From assembly GCA_029891345.1 (NCBI GenBank), contig CM057009.1:230104620-230168619 (forward strand): a stretch of DNA of 64,000 nt, written 5' to 3'. The notes below the pieces were generated by a model. That model saw nothing but the letters and a program-made list of their open reading frames with translations, did no database searches and was not told where the DNA came from. This DNA comes from Dryococelus australis. Taxonomy: Eukaryota; Arthropoda; Insecta; Phasmatodea; Phasmatidae. Position numbers and translations under genes: made by a program. Below are positions 24,196-38,119 of this stretch, piece by piece (positions within the stretch are counted from its first letter, which is position 1; each line of letters starts with the position of its first letter).

Positions 24196-26814
24196 ATATA
24201 TTGTGTTGTACCACATCATTATTTTTTTATTTTTTGTCCCTATATTTCATTTAATAATTTTGAACAGATTCATAATATTTGTTTAATTTCAAATGGGGAA
24301 TTAATTATATTTCTATTAGATTTGAGGAATATTAAGGGAGAGATAATTATGTAAGTACATTTTTTTTCATTTTAACCTAATTAACCTTACATTCACATAT
24401 TTCTGGCCTCGCCGCCTCAAAAAATACGCTAAAGACAAGTAGTCAACACATTTCTGGTCAATATAACTGCATACACAGTTATTTGAAAATCCATGTATTT
24501 TCTATGTTGCAGTTGCATCAGGCTGGAAATTTTTTTTACAGTGTCATTCAAACTCAGTAGTTTTTTCCACATCGCATAATTTCTTTTCACACTCTTGCCA
24601 AGGACCAAAGACATCTAAAGCTGCCATTTGGGTAAGCTTATGACATAGTACAATAGTATTATATACACATACGTTTCTCCAAGCTGTGTTTAATTACGAG
24701 GATAACCCCCAAATACAAAATTATTTTGCGAAAATAGTATTAGTTTCCATAGCGGGCTGGTGTATAACAAAAAATATATATAATTAATGAGATAATAACA
24801 ATACATTTTCTAGTTTCCTACCAAGTATGGCACATTTGGAGGATAATCCACAATTGTACACAATATTCCTATAGATTTACTAACAGTTTCAAATTAGAAT
24901 ATAGTATGATAGTTTAATGATAATTACTGATAAATTCCAACTAGAAATGTTGAAATCTAAAAATTATGCAGTTACATTTAAATAATATGTATAATTCAAA
25001 GAATTTTCTTATCTATTACTCTCAACTCTGTTAACTAGTAGGACATATAAATAAAAATATTTTTTTTTCAATATAATGCTGTGATTTTACTATTACTTCA
25101 AAACTAAATATGTTAAAATCTGAGGATATATCACAATTATATTAGGAATGTCAGGAGGTTACTGATACATTCGTGACTATATAGATGCTTTTGATTCATA
25201 ACTCCATATATGTATATAGTTGGGAGGTAAAGAAAGCATTTAATGTAGCAATCCTGCCAGATGTGTTGAGTTCTACAGGATATTTATAATTAATATAGTA
25301 TGGCCAATTATTTACAGATACATTTTCGGTCACACTCTTGTTCTCTATGTATACCAACATAATGTTATTTATACTTCCCAACCAGGGCACTTAGTTCTTT
25401 AGCCCAAATAAATAATATCATCCTTACCCAAGCAGATCCGCTTAGCTAGTTAGTTAATACATTTTTGTAATTTTCTTCATATTTCGGACCCTTTGATCAC
25501 TCCAATATGTGTCACTCGGTTAAAATCAGAGTAATACTAAACAAACATAAATATTATGCCCAGAATCTACTAATAGCTTAATTCCAAATTTGTTAAACTC
25601 TGAGATTGACTTACAATTGTAAATTGTCTTGCTATAATTTAGTGAAATATTTGTGTCAGTAAAAGTTAAGTTAAAAATTTTAAGTATATTCCTGCCAGGC
25701 ATGTTGAAATAATTAGTTTTCCTTTCAAATATACAAAATATGTCTAATACACACTGAAATATTCCTGCAGACATGTTGATATTTGTTTAACCACTAATAT
25801 GTATAGTATGGAGAAAATTAAATATTTGATACCCGAACAAACTGTAGTACTGAATATCATAAATACAATGATATAAATATAGAGTATAATAATATGGCAA
25901 AAAATTCATAGGTCCCTTCAAGATATGTGGATATCTGAGGATAATTCATAAATGTAGAAAATATAACTTTTAAATAGTAGAGACTTGAAAAATTTGCAAG
26001 TTAAATGACCTGCAGGCTAGATATTACTGTCTGATATGCAAATATGAAGATATAAACTGCACATTGGTTTGCTGTCACAGTGAAAGGCGATAATTCCACA
26101 CTGTTTTCCAGGAGGTATCAAACACTTTGTGGACCAATGGCTAATGTTATATAAACAAAAGTGTTATGAATTCTAGCTTGTCCCAAAATATACCTGTGAA
26201 TGCTTCAGTTATCTACAGTAAAGAATATAACTAGAAAAATTACATATAGATTCCTGCAAATTGGTTTAACTTGAAAGATAATTAACATATTTGAAATTTT
26301 TATGAGTATTTGCCAACCCATATCCGAAATAGATGTTGAAATCTACAGTGCTTATTACGGAATATAAATAATTTCTGTTTGCCAAATCTTTACTCATAGG
26401 TTCTTGACAGACAAATTGGAATTTAAAAAATCGCTTACAAATGGAAATATGAAGACATAAATAACCTCATATTTTAGTGCAGTTCATGTTAACTCCTGAG
26501 AGTAATTTACAAATATATATAGTATGCCACACACTTATAGATTCCTGCAATGCCTGTGTAATTCGAGTCATATATACACAAATGTATTTTATGTAATAGT
26601 GTTACAGATGTGTTGGTTTCTTAGGATAACAAAAAAATGTATAAATTTTTTTTGATTTTACATATTGATTCTCAACTTTTTTTTTTGTACTTCAACATTA
26701 ACTGAATAATTGTAGATGTTTAAATAGTAAGCCAATACCTTACACATACAATCGGCTAAGTATGATAGAATGCCATTCTATTATGTAAAGTATTATGTTC
26801 TTTGGCTATTATGA

Positions 26815-27590
26815 AATTTTTCATGGTTTTTTTCAACATCATTCAAGGTTGTGGAACCAAGGTCGAGGTTGTCTACATCTAATATGATGGTAGTACCTGT
26901 AAGATGTGCCTGCTGATTCTTATGTATTTTTTCACATAGTTTTAGTTTTCAATGTCATAAATGATCATGCGCTCAAAGTAAATGTAGTCTGCATCTAAAT
27001 ATTGTGGGATTAGTGTGTAATGTATTATGCTTGTCGACTTTTATGTATCTTTTCTCGAGTTATTGTTTCATAATTATTCAAGGTAAAGAAATCCAAGTAG
27101 TCTTCATCCAATATGATGTTGGTTGTCTGTAAGGTATAATGTTTGCTCACTTTTATGAATTTTTTCTAGAATTTTTGTCTCACGAGCATTCAAGGTGATG
27201 GGCTCAAGTCGAGGCAGTCTACATCTATATAGTGGAAAAAGTCAGTAATGGTTTATACTTGTGACAAATTGTATTTTTGAATGATTATTTGTTTCCAATG
27301 TTATAAAAGTCTTGGGTCAAGGTCCAATTCATCTCATTTCAATATGGTGGTAGTAATCAGAAATATAATGTGCTTGCTGAGTTTTATGCATTTTTTAATC
27401 ATTTTGTTTTAAAGGCCATTCAAGGTCAGTATTTCAAGGTGGAGTATGTCTGCATCCAAAATTGTGGTAATGCTCTGTAAAGTATTATGATTCTTGACAT
27501 TTATGCATTATTCTCGAATTTTTTGTTTTCCAGGTCAATAAATTGTCATGGCATCAAGGCCACAGTCCCTTGATTCCAATATGGCAGATA
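26815..27590 (+). repeat. Tandem array of about 116-bp units (about 7)
   Basis: Each unit has TTTTATGTATTTTTTCTCGAG, a TTTTCAAGGTCATTCAAGGT stretch, TCAAGGTCGAGGTAGTCT, CATCTAATATGGTGGTAGT, and CTGTAAGGTATTATGCTTGC. The CATC(T/C)AATATG word recurs near 26880, 26993, 27107, 27221, 27335, 27452 and 27570, giving a spacing of about 114-117 bp. Confidence 0.9.
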
Positions 27591-27760
27591 TGTGACATCA
27601 ACCAAGATGGCACGTGAATTCAAAGATGAAGGTCGCCTACCAAAATGGAAGTCGCCTACAAAGATGGCCATTGCTTGCATCTGCCAAGATTGATGTCGCC
27701 TACCAAGTAGGCTTACTGGGTATGGCCGGCCAAGGGGTGAAGGTGAGCTGACTATTTTGC
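27590..27760 (+). repeat. CCAAGATGGC module closing the 116-bp array
   Basis: Short words CCAAGATGGC, CAAAGATGG and CGCCTACCAA repeat about six times, followed by GGGTATGGCC and GGGTGAAGGT. The same module follows the array at 61630-61790 and, inverted, lies at 31815-31945. Confidence 0.8.
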
Positions 27761-28975
27761 TAGCATAATTGAGGTGAGGGAGAGGGGCAAAATAAAAAAA
27801 ATAAAAGTTTAAAGAAAATTTTTAATATTTTTCAATAATAAAATGATTTTGTTTTTTTTTACATTTTTTTTTTTATGATTATAGGTTGAAGTCAAAGGTA
27901 ACAGGTCCTGACGAGACCACTTGCTCTGAACCCAAGGTCCTCTGGTCTGACCTTGAGCCCAATGTTCCTTTCGCCTTTTCCAGGAAAATTTAGAAATTTT
28001 TTGGAATTCTTTTTTCATATTTTTGAATAAATTTTAATAAAATTTTAGTAATAAATTTTTCAGAATTGTAAAATTTTTTTGGGGTTTTACCGCCAAAGGT
28101 CTAGGTCAAAGGTCCATAGACCAGAGTCCGGTTCTTTGGCTCTGAGTTACTGATCAACCTTGCAAGTGTCACAAGTTTACTTCGCCTACTCCAAAAAAAA
28201 ATGGGAAACATTTAAAGGATTTTTTTTATTTTAAAGTAAATTTTAATGATTTCTTTGATGATAAATTATTTTGGAATTAAAAAAAAATTGATTTGTTTGT
28301 GATTTTGGGTATTATTTTTGGATTTTAATTGTCAAATTAAATCCAATATGATGGTGGAACAAAAAAAAACTCCACCATCCAAGCACTTTTCCCATCATTT
28401 CCCTACTGCTAATATGGCAACAATTTACCCATATATTTCCTTAAGGTGAATTAAACAATAACTATTTTTTTTTTTCATTCATTCAATTTGCTGATATATT
28501 ACTGCCAGATTTGTCGAACACATGTTAATATATATGCCAAAAATTTCTTCATATATTCGGTATGATATATTGAACTTGGTTCACAAATGTGTACAGTATG
28601 TAAAGAATGTATCGATAGATTTTTAAGTGAAATGCTATTTCATAAATATACGAGTTTTGATAGTATGTGGAGAATTTTATAAAACATAATATAAATCGTG
28701 AGTGCTACAAGTGATTAATTCAAAGGATTACTCCCTTATATACATAATTCCAAAAAGTTTCTTATGTATCCCCAAATATACTTTTTTAACTCAGAAATTA
28801 CTCTATATTATTATATAGTATATTACCATGAAATTATTTTTTTTCAAAATTTATTCCAGATGTTTTGAATTCTGAGGAAATCTCGCATTTGTATACAGTA
28901 TGCTGAAAATGTATTCACAGATGCTCAAAAAAGCTGTTGAACTCGAAGGACAATTATTCATATGTACAATTCTCT

Positions 28976-31245
28976 TCAAAAAAAATGAGCAATCTCGTTT
29001 AGCTAAAAATATTTCTAAGTCCCACTTCGGATATGATCAGAAGGCTGCCCCCCTCCCAAGTCATAGGCGTGTGCCGTGGAGTGAGAGTATCTAACTGCTG
29101 CAGGGAAGGTGACATTGGAGGAAAAATCATACAAACATGAGTAATATTTCTTTCAGCTTAGTCTAGTCCGAATTTATACCAACACATATGTATTGGATTT
29201 AAAGTAAATTTGTGGTGAAAACAGTCGGAATTATGAAATAGCCTGTATCAGATTAGAGAAACAAATAGTAAATGATACATTTTAATAGACCACACTGAAT
29301 TACTGAAAAAAAAACTTAATATAAATAATGCATTATTTGAAATTTGAAATGAGGTATTACGATATAAATCCCCTTGCCAACACACACACGAGATCTTTGA
29401 TAAAATATAGTGATAATCACTAAAAACATTAAATTATACATTATGTAAATAATGTATTCATATGCAAGATAATTAGAGACAATGAAATGTGTCATAACCA
29501 ACGCTCTGAAGTCTAGACTTCACTGTCCAATGAATACTAGATCAACTACTGTATATTCACTGCATGCTTCTGGAGTAATTGACCAATATTACTCCAAAAC
29601 ACACAGCACATTATAGCAAAAGTCTTTTATTGCAAGTTTCGTATTTGCTTCACACATTCCCGAGTGAGCCTTGTTAAATGTCATCCAATGTAAATGTGGA
29701 TTACATATATAAGTGTTTGAAGTTTAGCTTGTCCTCAAAATAATCCGCGCAGTTTTCCTGTTCCATGTGATGATAATGCGGGAAAGTTAAACCATTTTGT
29801 TCCGTTCATAAAATAAAAGCCTATTTACGTGCACTGTGATGATTACCTGACATGTCTTAACCAAATTTGGATTACAGAAAATAGTTATTGATTATTAAAA
29901 TGTTATAGGACGAAATTAGTAAAATATTATCCGCAGGATTGATTAGAGTCTCTTGAGAGATCTACAGTAATTTAGAAATATTCAAAATATTCACCTATAA
30001 AAAGTAATAACATAAATAGAACACATGCTGCGAGCTACTAGATATATTTCGAAGCAAGATATTCGCATTAATAAATGTTTTGCATTTAAGTTAGAATTTC
30101 TTGATGCCTGCTGCATTTAATATATGGTATGGATGTATCCACCCAAATGTCAATAAAGATTACGTATTAAGTTGTAACTCAGTTTTCATTTTCAATTATG
30201 CACGACTAATGTTAAATAAAAGTGCTTGCGTGTGCCATGCGTGTATTATAGCACCATTACGAAAAGGGTAAATAGCTCACTTTGTTGCGAACAAAATATA
30301 GTGCCGTTACATCTAAGCTGGACAGTTCACCTCGATGTATTGTGTCATTATGTGGTTTCTCACTCAACTGCCTCCGTTGGCGATTCGTGCTAGTAATGCT
30401 AAGTAACCCAATTTGAAATAATTGGTGTCTGGAAGACACCACACTGACCAGACACTTCACTGATTGGTGAATAGTGTGCTTTCTAGCAATTGGTCTCTCA
30501 ATGATTGACAACATGTTATGCGAATGCTAGCCACTGTGGCATACACAACTACCATTTGTTTAATAATATGTCACATTGTGATTACAAACATTATTGGCCA
30601 ACATTATATATATATATATTTTGTTATAAATCGTTGTCAATCTCACAACTATAAAATATGCAACATATATCCCAATTTGATACTTGCTTTATCTTAGACT
30701 GTCTTACGCACGAAACATTCGCACATATAAACATTTTATTAATAATGTTTATTCTAAGTATTACCTTCCTTGCTGGATAAAGTATAGCTTTTTCTAAGTT
30801 TGAGTCCAAATTTGCTGACCAAAAAACGAAAGTTTAACTGTCAGAAAACAGTATTCAGTGTCTGTAAGAAACACACAAATATAGATAGAGAATTGAATTT
30901 TCTTTATAACACATCTACCAAAATCTGACTTCCAAAACCGTAGATGTTATACTGACATAAAGGGTTGAGGAAGTGGAGGTAGGTTTTAAAGATTATGAAT
31001 ATGACATGCAGTCAATGAAATGATACTGCGCCAGAGTTCGAAAATATCGTACAGGGATGTCCATTTTGATAAACCCAAGCGTCATTTTTAGTGATTGTTT
31101 AGCATTATTTATTGATTTATCAACAATTTGTGCTCATTTATAACCCTTTATTCTCCATTTATTATGTTTTGCTGTGCAATTTGGAAAAAAAGGAATAAAT
31201 TCAAATAACAACTTAATTTGTAATTTTTAATGTTTTGGGCCCTCA
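28976..31245. other. AT-rich non-coding DNA between direct and inverted satellite copies
   Basis: No supported gene. The minus ORFs at 29316 and 30257 are unrecognised. A short (TA)n lies at 30606-30620. Confidence 0.45.
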
Positions 31246-31814
31246 AAGGGAGGGGTGATACAAGCAGAGTAACCACCCACTGCAAGATAGGAATTTTCCT
31301 TTTGTCCTTTTTGTCCTCAAAATTTCCCTTTCTTCCCTAAAAATCGACTAAATTTTACATTCCATTCTCCCTTAAAAATTTAAATTTTTCCCCTAAAAAT
31401 TCGTGATTTCTCAGGCGGATCAGTGACCATGTGTAAGATCAGTGAGCTGGAATCAGCGACCCAGGGTCAGGGATCATCGACCCAGGTGACTGGGATTAGA
31501 GACCCCAGGGTTTACCAAAAAAAAAATCAGAAACTATTGACAATATTAAAAAAGTTAATAAAACTTAAAATATTTTAAAAATGATATTACTAGAAGTATA
31601 AAAAGTTATTTTTAAAATCAAACAAAATTATTATAGTATCTTATAAAAATGAGTTAAAATTTTTATTATAAATTACTAATAACCATTAAAAGCATATTAG
31701 AAAATGATTGATTAAAATTTAATTTAAATAAAAAAAACATATATAAAATTAAATATTTAACATTATTAAATACATATTTAAAAAATCGTTAAAAAATTTA
31801 TTAAAATTAAACTT

Positions 31815-32950
31815 TCCAAAGATCATCCCTCACCCATACCCATTCCATCATCTTGGAAGGTGCAAAAGACGACCAACGTTATAGGTAGCCACCATCTTGG
31901 AAGGCGGACGCCATCTTGGTCGACATCACCTGCCCGTCATACTGGATGCAGGTACAGTGACCTCAAGCTCATGAGACATTGAATGACTTTGAAAACCACA
32001 ACAACTGTAGAAAAAATAAATGAAAATCAGCAAGTACAATACATTATTAACTAATGCAATAATATTAGAAGCAGACGACATTTTACTTTGACACCAAAAA
32101 CCTTGAATGACACTGAAAATACATGCTCGAGAAAAAAGAACACATAAAAGTCACCAAGCAAAATATATTACTGACTTTCACTGCCATATTGCATGCAGAC
32201 TACCTTGACTTTTATCCCATGTTTTAGAATTACCTTGAAATCTAAAACTCGAGAAAAAATACACAAAAGTCAGCAAGCATAACACATCACTGACAACAAC
32301 GACAATATTAAATGCAGACTCCCTTGACCTTGACCCCATGATGTTGAATGACCCTGAAAAAACTCAAGGAATAATATGTAAAATCCAGCAAGCCTGATAC
32401 TTTACAAACTACCACCGCCATATTGAATGCATACTACCTTGACCTTGATCCCACGTTTAAAGACCTTGAAAACAGAAACCCCAGAAAAAATACACAAAAG
32501 TCAGCAAGCATAATACATTACACACAACTACCACCATACTGGATATATGTACCCTCGTCCTTGACACCATGACCTAAAATGACCTTGAAAACAAAGTATC
32601 AGGAATAAAAACATAAAAGTCAACAAGTTTGTTACATTTACAACTACGGGTGCATATAAAATGCAGGTAACCTTAACCAGGGCCCTATGACCTTGAATGA
32701 CCTTTAAAATAAACACTCGAGGAAAAATACACAAAAGTCAACTTGAATATTACATTACTAACTACTACCACCACATTAGATGCAGGTGACCTTAAGCGTG
32801 ACCCCATGAACTTGAATGACCGTTAAAACAATAACTAGAGAAAAATTCATATAAATCAGCAAACATATTACATCACAGACCTCTAATGTCATGTTTAAGT
32901 ATTCTAACATGTTCAACGCCATTTATAATTTAGCACGTGTACTTAAAAGA
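31815..32950 (-). repeat. Inverted copy of the 116-bp array with its AAGATGG module
   Basis: Read on the minus strand, 32950 to 31945 gives about eight units of the same 116-bp repeat as 26815-27590. These run into CCAAGATGG module words at 31920-31850 and a GGGTATGGGTGAGGG stretch. On the plus strand the diagnostic words are AAAAGTCAGCAAGCATAA, CCATATTGAATGCAGACTAC and CCTTGACCTTGACCCCATGA. Low-complexity DNA at 31245-31815 could be the eroded continuation. With the direct copy it forms a large inverted repeat, about 4.3 kb from one array to the other. Confidence 0.85.
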
Positions 32951-34170
32951 CTGATCAAGAAGAAAATATTCATTATAACCTAAGCCCTCTGATAAGCATT
33001 GTAGCCATTGATGGCTGCCATTTTGGATTAGCTGATGTTATAATTACTTAATATATAACTATCATAGGTATTACTTTTGACCTCTATCACCGCAATATGG
33101 TCCAACATGCTTTAAAATTTTTGTATGAATAGTTATATGCCGTTTTGAATCCACTGAAATTATAGCTGCCAAATTTATGATTTAGGTGCAACTTGTGTCC
33201 TCGAACAAGGCGATTTGGCATTTATGCTGTATGTCTTCTGGTAGACACAGTTGCCTACAATTTTCGATATGGTGAACGTATGTATATGCAATTTTCGTAT
33301 GTAGCACTCGTGTTATCAAACAAGGTGATATATAAGTACTACTATACAACGAACCTCCATTAACCCTTTTGTTAACATGTTACTGAGGCCAGAATAGTTG
33401 GCAACCCTATCAGCTGCTTTGTTGATCGGCATTCCTTAACACTTATACCTATTTAGACTCTCTGTCACAACACCTACTCGTACTTTTTACTACTTACCTT
33501 TAAATTATATAAATGGCCTTCATATATATTCTTAAACATTCACCGACATCTATTGAAATCTAAATCCACAGTTTAACTGCGTGTTTTGCAATAATATTTT
33601 CTGGTCGGATGATACAAAGACATAGCCGCGTACGTAGTTTTTTCACCTCTCCCCAACAAACTTCCGCACCCACGTTCAAACAAGTGTCACAAGGTCTGGC
33701 GCAAACTGTAGCTTGCTTCTTGAACGTGACGAGGACCTGGTCGATCGAATGTATACATGTCTGCTCCATAACTATGCCAAACAATCTTATAGGGCATTTG
33801 GAAAGCTTTCAGTCCTCCCGTACAAATATCCCTGCAACTGAACCTACAGTGACATCTCTTTTCGAAATATTTTTAGCGCTTAAAGTTTATAGAAATTTAC
33901 CTGCATTATCTTCAGTTCATGGCATGACAAAGTAATATTTTTGGCTATTCTTTTATACTGGTTTCATCAGCTACATTGCTTTTATTCCTGTTAATAAGAT
34001 ATTCTGTAATGCGAGAACTTTTTAAGGCAGACATAGCAGTTGAAAAGATTGTGCTGATATTAATACACTTAAAAACACTTGGTTTTAGTGTGTTAGTACA
34101 TATTTGCTATTACGATGTCATTTTGTATATAAGACATAACTATAATCCGCTAGTGAACATTAATCATTCG
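32951..34170. other. Non-coding DNA
   Basis: The first few hundred bases may still be eroded satellite (a GCCATTGATGGC word at 33003). ORFs at 33560-33784 (-) and 33609-33935 (+) overlap antisense and neither has a recognisable motif. Confidence 0.4.
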
Positions 34171-34510
34171 TGGGGCCGCGATGGTGTAGTGTTTAGAATA
34201 CTCTCCTCCCAAAATAGCGAACCAGGTTCGTTTTCCGGCCAGATCACCCCTGGATTTTCGCATGTGGGAAGCATGCAGGACAATGCCACTGGTCGACGTG
34301 TTTTCTCACTAATCTCCCTTTTCCGCCACCCTTGCATTCCGGCGCTGCTCCACACTCATCTCGCTTTACTCTAAAGGCCTCTCAATACCTGGGTGCTAAA
34401 AGCCGCCCAAATCTTCAACCGCTCATTAAGCATTCCGCCTACCAGGACGTATTTTGTCCAGAAGGTTGAAGCGCTGACGACGACCCAGGCACGCGCACCA
34501 CATGCGTAAT
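34171..34510 (+). mobile_element. tRNA-derived SINE, copy 1
   Basis: The head carries a box-A-like GATGGTGTAGTGTTTAGAAT and a box-B-like AGGTTCGTTTTCCGG about 35 bp later. The body then reads GGATTTTCGCATGTGG, TTTTCTCACTAATCTCC and CCCTTGCATTCC, which match the minus strand of 47528-47880 word for word with changes. The tail contains GCCCAAATCTTCAACC and GCGCTGACGACGACCC, also paralleled there. About 340 bp, typical of insect SINEs. ORFs 33976-34374 (+) and 34164-34355 (-) run across it and are not genes. Confidence 0.75.
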
Positions 34511-37500
34511 CGTCTCTATATGAAAGGTATTGAACAAGTATGCAGTCTTTCCTTCAGAAATGTACCTCTGAGATAACTTTTAAATTGAGCCTATTTCATT
34601 AAATATTTGTAACATTTTCTGATTACCAAACAATCAATTAAAAATATATTTAGCTTCTAGTTCTTTGTCATGCATTTACATCGGTATACTGTATTTGTAA
34701 ACTGAGGTTTCTCCCATGCAACGAAAATGGCAATGTTGAATATCTGTTTACTTTTGGACAGCATCGTTTGGCGTGATAGGTAAGAATGTGAACTGAACCA
34801 GGCTTTATTGTGAAATCATCCAACGGACATCCGGCAAAATGCTTTTAGTGAAGCGTATAAATAACCGTGACGTTAGTAAACTCCGGCCGCTGGTGTGTCC
34901 GTCCATTTCCAGCCCATTTCTGACGGACGAGGGAGCTCAAATGCCAGGATGTCTGGCGCGCACAGGAGTGCGAGCTGCAAGCAGTGGGAACCTCATACAG
35001 CCAGGCGGACTATGAATCGGTGGAATAGGTGAAACCCCCATACTGCGTGTTCATTTTGTCTTGGCACTAGGCATACCTCGTATAAAAAGACGTCTACTAG
35101 GCCTATTTACTCAAACAAATTCTCAATTAAGAAATAAAATCGACTTAATTATTCGTTATTGCAAAAATATCTGTGGAAAGCAAAGTTGGGGTGCAAAAAT
35201 ATGGAGATCGTTTTTAATTATTTATTTATTCATAGTTACATGTATACAATAGCCTAAAAAATTATAGTTTGTCTAAATAATGTAATACATTGCAAGTGCA
35301 TTGTAATTGTTCCTGTATACTTTTTCAAGTCATATGTCTTCTGTGTTACAATTTTGTTACTTGTTTAATTTTCTCACCAAAAATTTAATTGTAGGTCTTT
35401 AAGTATTAACACTAACAAGAGAAATGGTGTCTGTGTATTACAGAACACAAGATTAACCGAAGCTGAGTATTTGCGAGTTTTATAAGAAAAAAATATCTTC
35501 CACAAAGACTCATGGTTCCGAACATATTCATAATTCAGTCGGCAAGTTAAAAAGTAATAGGAATAATAGGAAAGATTTTGTATGGCACGTACAAAACCGT
35601 ATTTCACGCCATATAAAAGTGGCATCTGCAAGTAACATATGGTATTCGATGGATACAAAATTAAAATTATTTGATGACGGAGATGAACAATGTAATGTAA
35701 CTCTTTGAACGATCACTGTAGATGTGATGTACTACATGTAGGTAAAACACAGTCTTAAGTTAATACCAGTGACCTGAGAGTGACATAAATGGAACTTATC
35801 TAAGGTCTTCAGCGCTTATGGTGTTGAAGAGAGGTAGAGATTGAGCAGCGACAGAAAGAAAGTATCGAGAGTACCCCAACACTACCCGCCGACCAACAGA
35901 AATACCCGCCATGTTTCCTACACACGAAAATACGGATTTGACCCCGTTTGTTGTGGGGTGAGGCGAGTAGTATGACAGTTACAACACCACAGCTCCTATA
36001 AGCGATTAAATATTATAAAAATACACATCCCTTTTCCTGGCGAGCTGGTATTCCCAGAGGAATAACTTTTACTTTCATGTTGTAAAAGCGCCAAAAGAAA
36101 CGTAACGCTCGCATTAATGTTATTTCACTTATATTTTAGTTCTTCGTTAAGTCAGCAAGAAAGGCAAATAATATTGCTTCCTTGAATACCTCCATGTAGA
36201 AGTAGAGGCTCTACTTCCATCCAAGTCAAATGTTGTTATGCCATTTTATGTCAAATGTTTTAACGCAGACTTCCCAATAAAGCTATGGTAATCAAATATA
36301 CCGAATTCTACTGCTGTGTTAAGCGAGCGAGGAGGTGATGTTTCAAGTCGGAGATGCATGCAGCATCAAAACAAACGCTGCAACTACCATCATTATGTTT
36401 GGACTACAGTATCGTAGAAGGTTCATTGAAACGTCCTTCACTGCCGTTCATATATTTCCTAGAGGGCAGTGCTTTTTAAAAGTTATCGTATAAAGCAAAG
36501 AAAATATATACATTAAGGACTATTAAGTGAACTAGCTTATAAAGTTTTGAAATCTGGCGCTTGAACTTTTCAAAGCTGTCAGAAGACAAGCGAGATGCCC
36601 TCAGGCATCTTAGGTGTACAAAGTCTCCGATTGCAGAATGGTTGAAGATTAAATAAATTAATCCAGTTTTCAACAAACAACTACAATATATTTTTCTACA
36701 TGGGAAATTGTGTAGAGAATATAATGTTTTACAAAAATTTTGATTCATTGTGTCGATTTTTAATGGCTGAGAATATGCGAACAATTAGACTCTAAGAGAC
36801 ATATATTTGCGAATATAAGTACCCAATATATCAAAGATAAAACGTAAGCTACCTGAATGACTTTTATAATTTCTGTATTATTTTATGTTAAACAACATCT
36901 AACCTACCAATATGGACATAGCAAGTAATTCTTCGAGATATTTTGTAATGTATAACATGTTTTGCTTAAAGCACTGTTAAACCGCATTTCATTCGAATGT
37001 TTATTTTAAATTCGCAGAGTTATTTCGAACAAATTTCCGATTTTCCAATAACATTCACAAGTACAGATGCAATATTTCAAAATTATATGGATCCCCCTCC
37101 CCCTTTTCCAATTTTTCGTCTTTCCTTAGTTACGAGGTTACGTGGTTATAGATAAGTAATCTAAATGTTCGTATGGCCACCATTTTCAAATTAAGTGACC
37201 TACCCACGTTAAACATACATGTTTATTTGATCACCGTAGTGAATCTTGTTTGCCAATTTGGCTAGTATTACGTTTATTGTTTCCGACATTTGACTCATTA
37301 TATTATCGAGTAGCGCTACCTTACAATATGGCGGACAAAAGAGACTTTGTTCCACCATGTTTAATACATGTATGTGATACGTCCAACACACCAAGTTTGG
37401 TTGAAATTGGTCAAACAGTATGGTACACTGTATACCAAATGAACCTTAAACATTTATATACTGTGTATTCGCGTTAAAGTAAGAGGGCGCGAAACAAGTG

Positions 37501-38119
37501 CACGTGATCGAAGATAAACTGTGACCGTGAAAACATGCAGTGTTCATGTGATCGCGGCTTGTACACAAGGGTGTGGGGAATGCTCGGCGCGCGAGCGAAG
37601 AAGATACCTACACGGATATGCAAAGGTAGGCGACACTGTTCGTGTATATGTTAAGTAGATAACTATGTATTATCAAGTCCGTATAGTACGAGTTGAGTGG
37701 AGAGATTTGAGATGGTCGTTACAGCTCATGAGAGCCGATGGTGGTGAAGTAGACAAGTATGGTTCAGCGCCAGAATGCAAGGAAGGGGAGAAATGGGAGG
37801 TCCCTGGGAAAACCCGCCTATCAGCGGCATCGTCTGGTACGATTCCGAGGCGAGTATCTGACTACCACTCCACAGTGGCATCACCGCATGGTAGGAATAC
37901 AGAAACATCAACACGGTTAGTAATAACACACTCCGTCATGCTATATATTTACGCCAACGGTAACACGTGAAACTACAAGCAAACAAAAGGAACAAAAACA
38001 TACTTGTTATTCACAAACAGGCACCGAAATTTATGGGTACACAGCATATTAATGATAAAAAATGAACTTTAATCGTCATTATGCATATCGCAAATGACAA
38101 GACACAACACCAATCACGT
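34511..38119. other. Non-coding DNA, no supported gene
   Basis: Mostly AT-rich. 34850-35050 and 37470-37900 are GC-richer patches; the first has TATAAATA at about 34856 followed by a GC-rich stretch and could be a promoter-like relic. ORFs at 35374-35658 (-), 36476-36784 (-) and 37665-37970 (+) show no recognised domain. Confidence 0.4.

Larger units (their letters stand above)
24640..28975 (+). repeat. Higher-order repeat unit, copy 1 (about 4.3 kb)
   Basis: Collinear with 58005-63200. In order it holds: (1) 24640-26760, AT-rich DNA made of diverged short units sharing TTCCTGCCAGATATGTTGAAA and GAGGATAATTCACAA words; (2) 26815-27590, an array of about 116-bp units; (3) 27590-27760, a module with repeated CCAAGATGGC words; (4) 27780-28340, A- and T-tracts broken by AGGTCAAAGGTC words; (5) 28340-28975, a return to type 1. 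The minus ORFs at 24429, 25196, 25526 and 27809 are not conserved between copies in any obvious frame. It is satellite-like or a fossil complex repeat; no gene is evident. Confidence 0.85.

Noticed and set aside
23683-24286. Overlapping Ser/Pro/Leu-rich ORFs
   Set aside because: They come from a pyrimidine-rich tract with few G and thus few stop codons; no domain and no start context.
33560-33935. Antisense ORF pair of 74 and 108 codons
   Set aside because: No domain recognised and no splice or promoter context to favour either strand.
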